NCBI GenBank assembly: GCA_019914945.1 | Contig: CM034102.1 | Location: forward strand, 3,213,501-3,277,500 | Length of the DNA stretch: 64,000 nt | Source of the DNA: Typha latifolia | Lineage: Eukaryota > Streptophyta > Magnoliopsida > Poales > Typhaceae | Reading direction: 5' to 3' | Shown here: piece after piece, positions 1 to 11,456 of the stretch | Numbering within the stretch: the first letter of the stretch is position 1 | Layout of the letters: each line of letters begins with the position of its first letter | The notes under the pieces: model-generated | What the model saw: the letters and a program-made list of their open reading frames with translations, nothing else | Database searches by the model: none | Told to the model about the DNA's origin: nothing | Made by a program: the position numbers and the translations under genes

Positions 1-40
1 GCCTTCTTCTCTTCTTTTTTTTCATTAATCTTATAGATAG

Positions 41-1008
41 TTGGTGTACGTTGCCAAATTAAAGCCAATTCAGGACCTTCGTTGGTTACTGAGAAGAGCC
101 GCCATGGATGACAAAACGGTCATCCTCACCGAGGTGAACGAGGCGTGGGCGGCACCGAACTCGCTCCTCGACGCCTTCTTTGAGAGCTTTCGCATCGGCG
201 AAGGGATCGCGCATCTTCTCCAGCATGTAATCATCGTCGCGATGGACCCAAAGGCATTTGCACAGTGCAAGTTGGTTCATCCTCACTGCTACATGCTCAG
301 GGTTGAAGGTGTCAACTTAACTTCTGAGAAGACGTTTGGAAGCAAAGACTTCCTTGAACTGGTGTGGACTAAGGTCAAGCTTCAGCAATCTATTCTACAG
401 CTTGGATACAACTTCCTCTTCACGGTAAGAATAGATTAAAACAACAAGAAAACGAATCCGTGCGTTGGAGGGTTGTTGGATCTGACTAAAATGATATTCG
501 ATATCTTGATTGACTGTAGGACCTGGATGTCATGTGGTTTCGCAATCCCTTTGAGATCATAGAACCCTCGACCGACTTCATGTTATCCTGCGACGTGTTC
601 TTGGGGAACGCCGAGGATGTCCGGAATTATCCCAACACCGGATTCATCTACATGAAGTCGAACAAGAAGGACATCAAGGTGCTCAAGTACTGGAACAAAG
701 CAAGAAAGCAATATCCAACAATGAACGAGCAGAACGTTTTCAACAAAATTAAGCACGAGCTCGTAGCTAAGATTCCAGTTAAGATGCAGTTCGTGGACAC
801 TAAATACTTGGGTGGATTTTGCAACTACGGGAAGGACTTGAACGAGATCAGAACGATGCATTCGAATTGCTGCGTTGGCCTTCAAGCTAAGCTTCATGAT
901 CTGCATATGATTCTGGATGAATGGAAGAACTACACAGCGTTGCCAGTGGCGGAGAGAGAGAAAGGAGGATTTACGTGGAGAGTACCAGGTGGCATATGTA
1001 TCCATTGA
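41..1008 (+). CDS. Nucleotide-diphospho-sugar transferase family protein (PF03407), copy 1, 5'-partial
   Basis: This is the 3' part of a putative type II Golgi glycosyltransferase of the plant At4g15970-like (DUF271/PF03407) family. Two exons are visible: 41-424 (phase 0 entry after a pyrimidine-rich tract and TAG acceptor) and 520-1008, ending in TGA. The first exon, with the signal anchor, lies left of the window. Exon 3 opens directly with the DxD motif (DLDVMWFRNP), the expected metal/nucleotide-sugar ligand. Further family blocks are GFIYMKS, NEQNVFNKIKHE, VKMQFVD, GGFCN and HSNCCVG. It is clearly more diverged than the next two copies (DLDVM against DVDIL, SCDVFLGN against SSDAYYGN) and lacks their C-terminal GRCVHEK tail, ending GGICIH. 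The intron positions match copies 2 and 3, which supports one gene family. Acceptor substrate and cell-wall role are unknown; the Golgi location is inferred from its paralogues. Confidence 0.85.
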
Positions 1009-3171
1009 ATGATTTATTTGCATTGATTGGATTAGAAATGAGTTAGCTATCGGAATAAGGAAAGAGAAATAACAGACATATACTTAAAGATCGATGCAAA
1101 CTTATTGTAAATTTTGAATGATGGTTATATATATATATTCTTTCCTACTCTTCTTCTCTATCTTATCTTTTTACGGTGAAGAGAAATCTAATGGTTGATA
1201 TACTCAAGAGTATAATAGGAACACCGAGAGACAACTATATTACTTTGGAAAAGAGGACAACAATGCCTAATTAGATACCCGCTGCATCCCTACATAATAA
1301 ATCTATTGAAAGAGCAAGGGAAGAATCCACCCACAGATTCCTCAAGGTTAGCTTAGCACACAGATTGGCTTTACTAAAATAATGGTAAATAATAGAAACA
1401 TATAAAACCTTAATTCTCGAGGTGAAGAAAATATTATGCTTCAAATGCTAAGGTCGTTTTATTCTCTGTACTATTTGGAATATAGAGAGAATTACATTTC
1501 ACACCTTACGTTTTTCGTATTTATGTTTGAGCCTCATATTTTTAGGTTTTATTCTAGAATGCAACTCATGCTATACAGATATAGAGTATTTTGTTAGAAT
1601 CAAGCTTAATTTTATAAAAAGTACTATTTAATAAATATACTCTTCTGCCGATATCTTCTGGTTATATAACTTGGAGAATTATATAATAATAAAGTCCAAA
1701 ATATAGGACTCAAAAATATAAATACTAAAAAAAAATTAAGTAATGAATGAGCATTTGTAAATATAGAGTGGTAAATGAAATTTTCCAAAAGAATAAATCT
1801 CACTTGTCGCTTGGGTTCTTTTGGAAGCTAGTTTACTTAGCCCTAGACTAGAAGTTGACCCGATTCAAGTCCGACTATTAGATATACATCAATGTTGTTG
1901 GTTTAATTCTTTGTCTCATCTTTCCTTTTCTCAAAGTAATTGATATTTATCCAATCCAGTTAGATTGATGTGTTTCAACGTACATATCCAACAAATGGGA
2001 ATCCTAGATATTAATCTTTCTTTTTTTTTATGAGAGGGAAAGTTCGTAGTTAGGTAAATTTATTAACTTTCAAGAGTTACATCAATACAGCTATTACCTA
2101 CCTTCCAAGAGTTATATCAATATAGTCTGATACAAAAAGAAGAGGAATGATAGAGCAAAATAGAAGCCCTACACTTGGCCTACAGTAGACAACCTAGGAA
2201 TTTAAAGTAGAGCATTAAGCCTAGAGCATAATACAAAATTAAAATGTTGCTACTATGAATGGGTCCCAAAACCCTCTCTCTGTTTAGAGTAGCCTCACCT
2301 ACCCGACATGGCGATGGCAGTAGGCAGATGGGCAGCAATGAGCGAGAGAGATCAATAGCGGTGAATCAACTACTGTTACAATAGATTGAGCGAAGAAGGG
2401 GAAAGGAAAGGTGGGAGAGATGTAAAAAATAAGAGATACAGCAGCTGATCTGTCTCCTCTGAGAGGGAAGGAGGTGGAAGGGCGGCATGGCTAGATTAGC
2501 CGACTCAGATCTGGCAAGGGTGGGGAGAAGAGCTTGAAGTAGAGCAATGGCAAAAGAGAAGGCGATAGCAACATCGAGGGGATTTCATGTGGCGATGAGG
2601 AGCGATTGTGCGGAGTAGCGACGGTGGCCGTAGTGAGGAGCAGTTGGGAGTAGCGACGACATGTTGAGAGGAAAAGATGCCTTAAACTTTTGAAAAAAGG
2701 AGAGAAAGAAAAGAAAGAAATTGAAGAAGAGAAAGGGAAGAGAGAAACAAGAAGGGTTCTTCCCTCCTCTTGCCCATGATAGGGAGGCAAGCAAAAAAAA
2801 ATCTTGCCGACGGCGACGGTGAGGAAAGAAATCCCTTCTAGAAGGAGAAAAACTATGCACCAAACCTTAGCGGAGCTAGGGCCAATGCAAGGGAAAGTAG
2901 ACAAATATCACATTAATTTTCATTGAAATCACGTTCTCCATTAGAATGATTTAAGCGTTTGATCAACCTGTCACACCTCATCAAATGATCCGGATCACGA
3001 CACGAAACCCAATGAAAAGAAAACACACTCCATGTGTAAATTAAGATGCCTCCAAGATTTGTATGAAACTTATTCGCGGAGACAAAATCGTACCGTGTCT
3101 TGGTTAGGGAATAATGTCATATGACAATAGTAAATACTAATAAGTTATTATCTTCGATATTGAAAAAACTC

Positions 3172-3648
3172 ATCACATTTATTAAGGGTGCAATGACTAA
3201 CGAGCTGAGCTTTTACCAAACTTAAATTGAAATTAATTTCAAATCTAATTTTAATTTTAAGTATAAATTAAAATAATACTTACTTTAGCTAATTTTAAGC
3301 TTAAATTTAAATGAGTCATTAATAAGAAATTTTGAAGTATGAATTAATTCAAGCCCAATCAAATGTGATTAAGGCTTAAATTAAAATAAGGTGTAAGTCA
3401 ATGGTGAAGATATAAGCATTAATATAGTAATATTATGAGTCTTTAGATCTTAATCTAAAGGTTTATATTAGTCATATGTATTATATATTATATAGTATTA
3501 TAATTTTTAAGTTTTATCAACCGAGCTTGATTGAGTCTGCTTATAATCAAGCTCGGCTCAAAATTAATTTCAAATCTATTATACAAAATTAAGCTTAATT
3601 GAGCCATAGCAAGCTGAGCTTAATTACTTTGATAGCCCTAATCACATT
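3172..3648. mobile_element. hAT-like MITE, about 461 bp, with 8-bp target duplication
   Basis: The octamer ATCACATT occurs at 3172-3179 and again at 3641-3648, flanking a 461 bp AT-rich block. The inner ends are imperfect inverted repeats: AAGGGTGCAATGA on the left, and the complement of GATAGCCCTA on the right. Both sides carry the subterminal word GAGCTGAGC or its relative AAGCTGAGC. The 8-bp duplication fits the hAT superfamily. It has no coding capacity, so it would be non-autonomous. Confidence 0.65.
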
Positions 3649-3691
3649 GATGAAATGTCATAATTGAAAAATCATTGCATTTTAATAAATA

Positions 3692-3695
<4 letters not shown>

Positions 3696-3739
<44 letters not shown>
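3696..3739. repeat. (AT)n microsatellite
   Basis: An uninterrupted AT dinucleotide run of about 22 units just downstream of the hAT-like MITE, in intergenic DNA. Confidence 0.95.
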
Positions 3740-3741
<2 letters not shown>

Positions 3742-5453
3742 TTCCTTCGGCTAAATCTAGCTCACTACTGTTAAGAAATAAAATTGAGATTACTACTAGT
3801 GGTTAGAATTTTAATCCCACTTGGACATAGAAGAATTTTCTGTGACTTGACTTTAACCAAGCTATTCCGAGGGTTGACATATAACATATGAGATCTTGAA
3901 TGATGAAAAACATTAAATTAAGATTAAAAAAATAAAATAAAATTTGTATTTAACACACTATTTTTTTTTACCTATTTATAATTTATACCATATATTTTTA
4001 ATATTAGCAAATCAAGCCTTCTGTTTTATCAAACTTGTGCAGTAAATAATTCGATGTTAAATTCGTTAATTAAATTTAACCAAACTCATAAGTCAACTTA
4101 ACTACACTAAAATATCATATCTGAAACCCAATCCAAAATATCCTACTTACCAACTCAAAAAAATTTACCCAAGTTAAGAACATAAGAGAAAGAATATTGG
4201 AGGAGAAGATTACATTTTAACTTTGTAATCTGATCCAAATTACCACATTGTGCTTTGAGATTTGAGGTTGGAGGAGATAAAAAAAAATTAAATCTCATCG
4301 TGCTCAAATAAGAAGATATAAGCAGTTTTTATATTTAAAAAAATAATGGTATATTTGCGGTGGACGAAATATTACCCTCGACCCATAAAAACATAACATG
4401 TTTTGTCCAAATATTTGACTAAATGGAGATATTAAAAGTGCAAGTGTAAAATATTAATATGTGAAATAGACGGTGTTATATACAAATTTCTCTAAACAAA
4501 TAAAATATAAAAAATTAAAATCTAAATCTAAACGCCGTGATATTCTTCTATAAATATTTAAAACGACAAGTTTGAGACCAAAATAAAAAGATATTTGGGC
4601 TATTTAGATATATTTATTAACTTTAAAAATCCATCAATTAGGAATTTCATAAATAAATATTTCTTAAAATTCGATTAGGAAGCTAATTTTGAACGAGGTC
4701 AATGATTTAATCTAACAATTACAATATTTAAAAAGGATTACCAAGAGGCAAGGGGACATGTTCATCACCACGAGTAGACTATAGACCTTGCCAACCTCGT
4801 GGCCACACCTTCATTTTTCAATAGGGAGTAATAGTCTTCCTTCCCTACAACTACATATATGATAGCATCTTCCATGTAACAGCTGTTATAATTATTATTA
4901 TTATTTTTTTTTTTATCTTGCCGACAACCAAGTAGTCGATATTTGTGATTAAATTATTTATTCGCATATATCGAAATGAACCCCAATCAAGCTCAGTAAT
5001 TCTCTCAGTATTAATGGGTTGTTGATGGCGAATTATTTATGCGAGCATTTGATTGAATGCATAAGAATGCTGAGATTCCACGTTTGATTGTTAAGAAACT
5101 AAGAAATTCTTGGTAAAAGAAGAACATTTTCGTTTTACAATATCATTAGCACAATAATAACTATTAAATGAGACAGTTGGCCAATAATTACTGTGAGATC
5201 TAACGCCCATTGTTTCCCCCTCTATTCCACTCCTCTTCCTTGATCTTTTTTTGAGCTATATAACATGGCTCAAATAGTACTTGTAATTGGACATCCAACC
5301 AGAGTTTCAAATGGGCCACATTGGTGGCAACTTGGTAGTCTCTATATCCTTAACTATTTCCGTTTTTGCAGTTAATGTTTGAATCAATGATACTGCTCTA
5401 ATTATGTTTCTCTCCAGCAGAAAGGCCTAGAAAGGCCTTTGAATCAAAAGGTG

Positions 5454-5733
5454 ATGAGCAACATGAACAACCTTCCAACCCTAGTCTCCTTCCTCCTCGG
5501 CGCCGCGGCGGCCACCGCCCTCATTCTATTTCTCCGGCCTGCCAACCCGGCCGGTGGAAGATCACAAGAGATATCGTCTTGGGGAATCGGCATTCATAAG
5601 TCTTCTAACGAATCATTGGTTAATAGTACAAAGATGGCTCCCTATAAAGAAACCAAACCAGCTTATAACAATGATGAGGTTTGTAATTAATATATGTTTT
5701 CATCATCAAGTGTATGGAATTTGCATGCATTGA

Positions 5734-5777
<44 letters not shown>

Positions 5778-6815
5778 ATCTTCTTCTTTCTGTTGCTGCT
5801 GTTGTCTTTCTAGCAGAAAGATTTAAGAGACTTACTAAGAGCAGCAGCAATGGACAATGACACAGTGATACTGACATGGATCAATGAAGCCTGGGCTGCA
5901 CCAAACTCACTCCTTGACCTCTTCTTTGAGAGCTTCCATGTTGGTGAACAAATAGAGCATCTCCTGAAGCATCTCATCATTGTATCTGTGGATCCAAAGG
6001 CATTTGAGAGATGCAAGTCTCTGCATCCTCACTGTTACTACATCAACATGGGAGGAAATGACTTCACTAGTGAGAAGTTCTTCATGACTGATGACTATGT
6101 TGACATGATGTGGAAGAGGAATAGATTCCAGCAAAAGGTTCTAGAGTTGGGATACAACTTCCTCTTCACTGTATGTTCTTCTTACTCTCACGGAGAAAAA
6201 AGTTTATAGCTAATAGCAACTAACAAACTAACTACATTCTTCTCTATATATAGATGTATGTCTATAATTCTTCTTCTTATTCTAGCATTGACATAAATAT
6301 GATCAATCTGATGACAGGATGTAGACATTCTTTGGTTCCGAAATCCTTTTCGACACATCTCGGCTTTCGCACACATGACATTCTCCAGTGATGCCTACTA
6401 TGGAAACCCTGATGACTTGAAGAATTTTCCCAATGGAGGATTCCTCTATGTGAAGTCCTGCAGCAAGACTATAGAGTTCTACAAGGACTGGTACATTGCT
6501 AGGAAAGACTGGGTGGGCGCACACGAGCAATGGGTGTTCAACGAGATCAAAGTAGAGTACTCAGCTAAGCACCAAGTTAAAATACAGTTCGTAGACACAG
6601 CCATTTGGGGTGGATTCTGCAACCTGAGCAAGGATATGAATAGGATTGTCATAATGCATGCAAACTGCTGTGTTGGCCTTGGGATAAAACTCTTTGACCT
6701 TCGAAATCTTCTTGATGATTGGAAGAATTACACGCGGCTATCAGCGGAGGACAAGGCAAAGGGTCGGCTTTCTTGGAGACTCCCTGGCAGATGTGTTCAT
6801 GAGAAAAAGGATTGA
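5454..6815 (+). CDS. Nucleotide-diphospho-sugar transferase family protein (PF03407), copy 2, complete
   Basis: Putative Golgi type II membrane glycosyltransferase. Predicted exons are 5454-5678, 5817-6170 (or from 5814) and 6318-6815, all joined in phase 0, giving about 358 residues. The ATG at 5454 is the first in-frame ATG; an upstream in-frame TTG at 5439 is not a start. A short cytosolic tail is followed by one hydrophobic anchor (about residues 10-27, LVSFLLGAAAATALILFL). A low-complexity stem carries N-glycosylation sequons (NES, NST), then comes the catalytic domain. The DxD is DVDILWFRNP (about residues 194-196), at the very start of exon 3. Family blocks NPDDLKNFPNGGFLYVKS, HEQWVFNEIK, GGFCNLSKD and HANCCVG are intact. 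Intron 1 contains an AT microsatellite and ends in a tandem TAGCAG acceptor. The donor sugar and acceptor are unknown. Confidence 0.9.
5736..5775. repeat. (AT)n microsatellite in intron 1 of transferase copy 2
   Basis: About 20 AT units between exon 1 (ends 5678) and exon 2. Copy 3 has a shorter TA-rich run at the matching intron position (about 9020-9048). Confidence 0.95.
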
Positions 6816-8714
6816 TCGGTTGATCTTGTTACAGTGATGTACAAGAGGTAGAGAAAAGAATGTCATCTAAAAGAGAAACACTTAGAGAAGACCAAGATTG
6901 GATTATTATTTTTTTTTCTATCTTTTTGTAAGGGGTAAAGTAAATTACACTTTGTTCATATATTATTCTGCTCGATTTTACTTTACTCTCCGGTATAGAC
7001 AGAATCGTAACTATTAGTTAATTGTTAATTAGGGATGATTGAAATATAGTTTGATCAAATTCCGTTTCTGACTTAATACTTATATATATATATATATACA
7101 AGCAAATATACGTCAAGTAAAAGGAAAAGCGAAACAAAGTAGTTTGGAACTATGGAATCCAATAATTTGATGGAAAGTAGCACAATCATTGGTAAGATTA
7201 ATCTAGTCGGCTAAGAGCCACCCACCGTTGATAGATATGGGTTGGATTCGGCCACATCAACAAAGTACCAAAAGAGAATCGGAAAAAGGAGAAGAACACT
7301 CCAAAACTTGCACTGTTGTACATAGACACAGTATTCATCATATGTTGTCAGGTCCCAAAAGAAACTTGGGTATTTATTTTTCTCTTTTCTAATTTTCATT
7401 TGCAATACTATATATTAGCAAAATTCTCCCTAATATTGGATAACTAAGCTAATCTTTTTAACCCAAAAACAAAATATATTCATGCTTAAAATATGTACAA
7501 TCTCAAAGTTTACGAGAGAAATTAAACTCATAGACCCGACTGTCAAATTATAAATTAGGTCACTGGTTCATATTGAGTTATATATATATATATAAGAAAA
7601 ATACATCATATATACATGGTAATATGGGCGGTCTATATTCAATGTCACGTCTCTTCCAATGTGCTACCCTGGAATATTCTTCTCTAATTTTTAATTATCA
7701 TGGATAATATTTTTTGGACCAATTCCTTTCTTGTCCACCAGGGGATTCAAGATCAAACTCGGCGGCCTTTGAACAGAACACGTAGCTGGTCATGTCGGTG
7801 GAGAAATTGTTAGTAGTAGAATTAATATGACTTTTTTTTTTTTTAGAAAATAAAAAGAGAAAAGTTTCAAATGACACCCTAATAAATTATTTAGTGAAAC
7901 TATAAGGGAAAAAAAAGAGAGCTCAAATTAAAGACCACTAAATTGCATGCATCTCCCTTTTTAATCTCCAGAATAAATAAATTAGCACAAGAACTACTGG
8001 TGAGCTTTCATGGCTCATGCCCAGTGGCCAGTGTTTGTATGGGATCCCACCAAACAAGAGCCAATCATGGACTAGTTTGGTTAGGTACATTGCAAGCATA
8101 ATAATAAACGAATATAATAATAGACACCAACCATTGGTTAATCACATCTCGTTGTATCTCATAGTTCATCTTTTTTAGTACTCCATAGTTCCTTCATCTC
8201 TTCCATTATTTTTTGGCTTTTTAATATCTCTGCTTATTAGTGCATTCACGCTATTTTTACAAATAATGTAATAGTTAGGTGCAATGAACTATATACATAA
8301 TATATTTATGTTATACACTTATACTACTGTTTGTCTACCAGACATATGCCTCAAAACTAAGAAGATTACCAAATTATTTCAGCCCCTAATACTTGCATCT
8401 GGAGATATTTTAGGGCCTGATCAAAACTAAAGTAATCAGCAATTATTTTTTGGTGGGCCCCTAGGTGATTGCTTCATTTGCCTCGTCCGGCACTATATCT
8501 ATATATATATATACATATACATCCCTTTTCCTGAAAACAGGGCGTCTATTTTGACATCTAACTACAAGCTCACACGGTCATGCATCGATGCACACTGGAA
8601 GAAATTTCCACGTCTTGGTTTCCACTTCTGAAATCTGAAGTTAAATGCGATGGTAAATGACAAGTAGTACTACTAAGTTTGAATAGCAATAGCTATCTCT
8701 CTGTCTCTTTTCTC

Positions 8715-8762
<48 letters not shown>

Positions 8763-8808
8763 CCTCTCCACTTCTCCTTCACAAGTTGAGGCCTCTGAAT
8801 CAAAAAAG
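6816..8808. other. Intergenic region between transferase copies 2 and 3
   Basis: About 2 kb, AT-rich, with short TA runs (near 7081-7099, 7578-7594, 8498-8512) and no supported gene. The last 100 bases hold the long TA run and a pyrimidine-rich leader that immediately precede the start codon of copy 3. Confidence 0.6.
8719..8759. repeat. (TA)n microsatellite just upstream of transferase copy 3
   Basis: About 20 TA units, ending 49 bases before the ATG at 8809, flanked by CT-rich sequence. At this distance it could serve as an extended TATA region or lie in the 5' UTR. That is inference from position only. Confidence 0.9.
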
Positions 8809-10200
8809 ATGAACAGCAAGATGAACAACTTTCAGCCATTAGTCTCCTTCCTCCTCGGCGCGGCGGCAGCCACCGTCTTGATGTTGTTCTACCTTTCGGC
8901 GAGTCCGGGGGAAAGAACACTAGAGATATCAGCTTGGGGCGCCAATGGCACTCATGATATGGTTGATTCTATTGATGCAGTATTGGTTAACAAAACCAAG
9001 CCAGCTTCTACTGATGAGGTATATATATGTATATATATATATATATCTACATCAATCTATTACTCTTTAATTCGTCGCATCAGTTATATTTTTTGATAGG
9101 TTTTTCATTAAAAAAATGTTTTCTTTTTCAATTACTTCTAGCAGGAAGAGTTGGCCGAATTGTTAAGAGCAGCAGCAATGGACAATGATACAGTGATCAT
9201 GACCTGGATTAATGATGCCTGGGCATCGCCAAACTCTCTACTTGATCTCTTCTTAGAGGGCTTCCGTGCTGGTGAACAGATTGAGTATCTCCTGAAGCAT
9301 CTGATCATTGTGGCTGTGGATCCGAAGGCATTTGAGAGATGCAAGTCTCTGCATCCTCACTGCTACTACCTGAAGATGGAGGGAAACTTCACCTCTGAAA
9401 AGTTCTTCATGAGCAAAGATTACCTTGACTTGATGTGGAGCAGGAACAGGTTCCAGAAAAAGATTCTAGAGTTGGGATACAACTTCCTCTTCACTGTATG
9501 TTCTTCTTCTTCTTTGATCTTCTTCCTTAAGTTAATCAAATATGTAACTATGTGCATTATAGCTAGTATTCATATAGCTACTAGGTATTATGATCTTCTT
9601 AAGTACATGCCTAAATATTAAGTGAACAAGATGCAACTACCCAAGAAGAACAAAAATTTCTCACAAATTTTTTGTTTCTCATATTCTTCAATTGTATGGC
9701 AGGATGTGGATATTCTATGGTTTCGAAATCCCTTTCGACACATGTCGATTTATGCTCACATAACTATCTCTAGTGATGCCTACTATGGAAATCCAGATGA
9801 CTTGGGCAATTTTCCAAATGGAGGATTCCTCTATGTGAAGTCATGCAGAAGGACCATTGATTTCTATGAGGACTGGTTCCTTGCAAGGAAAAACTGGACC
9901 GGTGCTCATGAGCAATGGGTGTTCAACCAGATCAAACACGAATTTTCTGCAAAGTATCAAGTAAAAATCCAGTTCATAGACACAGCTCTTTGTGGGGGAT
10001 TCTGCAACCTGAGTAAGGATCTGAACAAGATTGTCACGCTGCATGCAAACTGTTGTGTTGGTATTAGAAATAAGCTTTCTGACCTCAGAAGTCTTCTCGA
10101 TGATTGGAAGAAGTATACAGCATCATCAGATGAGGAGAAGAAAAGTGGTCAAATTACTTGGAGACTTCCTGGTAGATGTGTTCATGAGAAACGTTCATGA
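8809..10200 (+). CDS. Nucleotide-diphospho-sugar transferase family protein (PF03407), copy 3, complete
   Basis: This closest paralogue of copy 2 has the same three-exon structure: 8809-9018, 9145-9495 (or from 9142) and 9703-10200, all phase 0, giving about 352 residues. It has an N-terminal anchor at about residues 11-29 (LVSFLLGAAAATVLMLFYL) and a short stem with NGT and NKT sequons. The catalytic domain begins in exon 2 (LLRAAAMDNDTVIMTWIN...). The DxD is DVDILWFRNP at the start of exon 3 (about residues 188-190). NPDDLGNFPNGGFLYVKS, HEQWVFNQIKHE, IDTALCGGFCN and the C-terminal GRCVHEK tail are intact. The family is generally regarded as plant Golgi transferases of mostly unknown substrate. 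Tandem placement in the same orientation implies local duplication. Intron 1 also ends in TAGCAG. Confidence 0.9.
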
Positions 10201-11040
10201 TCTGTTTAAAGAAGGTGAACAGAGAGATAGAGAGAAATATAAATTTGCTTTCTAATATGCTAGAACAAAAGGGAGGATTCTTTATTATCAGTATTATTTC
10301 TTGTTCTTTTCTTGGTAAGATGGTAGAGTGATACTTTGCAATGATATTTTATTTGAAAGGAGAGAGATTTTCATTTTCAAAAGTTAAGTGTAGTGATTTT
10401 ATGATTAAAATAATAGGACTTCAGAAACAAAATCAAAGACAACAGTTTGTTTTTAAACACAAAATCATTTAAATTATAAGATATTAGTTTAACGATTAGC
10501 AGCAGTCAAGATCCATTAGCACAATATGCGGTAGCACTTCAATATCCTGAGAATTTCGATGCAAATTCTCTACGTTTGGTCACAATCGTATACACACTAG
10601 TTTCGATGTCTCGCCGAGTCGATCCAATAAATGCAACGTGTGTTGGCCTAATTTGAAGCCAGAAACGTGTGCGATTCGAAGAGAAAAGAATAATAAGACA
10701 AGTTTGATCTTATTATCGATTGCTTCTTCTTTCTTCTTTCTTGTTTGGTAATAGAGAGGTTGCAATCGGAATCTGTTATCCTAAATAATGGAATATCTTT
10801 TATTAGGTAATCAGTTGTTGTCACGATGAATGCTGTCCCTCAACAACCACTACTACTAGTTCCCTTTCATCAAAATAAGTAAATAAATAAAGTTGGCTTG
10901 TGAATTGGGTTGGCAACTCATTTATTGTTACGATGTACGTTGACCTACCATTCTCGTGTTCTTGGGTCATCTTTGACCATGATGTAATTGGCCCACGTGG
11001 GAAATATGAAGAGCTCGTTGGATATCTAACGTGGTTTCCT
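10201..11040. other. Intergenic sequence downstream of transferase copy 3
   Basis: No gene is seen. The first about 100 bases (GATAGAGAG-rich, then GAACAAAAGG) resemble the sequence just after the broken copy 4 (about 12970-13070). This fits both being 3' flanks of the same duplicated segment. Confidence 0.5.
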
Positions 11041-11448
11041 GTTATTTGCGGTCGATGCGTTGACCATGAACCTTGTACTCTCTACTCTGCTAGGATTTGA
11101 TCGATTGATTTGTCTCCTCTTTCATTGGGTCTTCTTCTCGCCACCGGCGAGATCCTCCCGTCTTATCTGCTAGTCCCAGTGGCTGGGATCACTCGAGTTT
11201 CACCTGCCTTTTTCCTCATCCGCCACAGTCTGCCACTTTAGTCCGTCTATCGTTATCTGTGGTAATTTGTTGATCTTTCTTGCTTAGATGCGTCTAAATA
11301 TGCTCTAATTCGTGGAGAAATATGGTCTTCTGGGGGGGATCAGGGAGTTTGATCGTCTAGTGTTGTTGATAAAATAAGTTCCATGTTTGAGCTGCAATTT
11401 ATGCAATAGGATTGTTGTGTTCTGTCAAGAATCACTCTGTACATCATG
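11041..11448 (+). pseudogene. Degraded duplicate of the STEEP1-like gene's promoter/intron 1 region
   Basis: Several words in this stretch recur in order around and after the first exon of the intact STEEP1-like gene. GCGTTGACC followed by CCTTGTACTCT recurs near 13390; GTGGTAAT..GATCTT near 13853; TCTAATTCGTG..GAAA..ATGGTCTT near 13920; TAGTGTTGTTGA near 13972; TGCAATTTATGC..AATAGGATTGTT and TTCTGTCAAGAATCAC near 14272-14310. The coding part of exon 1 ([11 protein letters not shown]) cannot be recognised here, and about 250 bases present in the intact intron are missing. The block ends abruptly at transferase exon 2 sequence near 11455, so it is a broken, non-coding duplicate. Confidence 0.6.
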
Positions 11449-11456
11449 AAGTGCTA

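Larger units (their letters stand above)
1009..5453. other. Intergenic region between transferase copies 1 and 2
   Basis: There is no convincing gene in about 4.4 kb. It contains a hAT-like MITE (3180-3640), an AT dinucleotide run (3696-3739), and a stretch at about 2240-2940 with higher GC and purine-rich runs whose ORFs are low-complexity (Ser/Phe/Leu on the minus strand). That stretch may be old transposon sequence, but I could not assign it. A TATATAA-like element near 5255-5262 may belong to the promoter of copy 2. Confidence 0.6.

Noticed and set aside
583..1023. 146-codon minus-strand ORF opposite transferase copy 1 exon 3
   Set aside because: Antisense shadow of a conserved coding exon.
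2491..2904. Minus-strand 137-codon ORF
   Set aside because: Ser/Phe/Leu-rich low-complexity translation of a purine-rich strand, with no conserved block or splice context.
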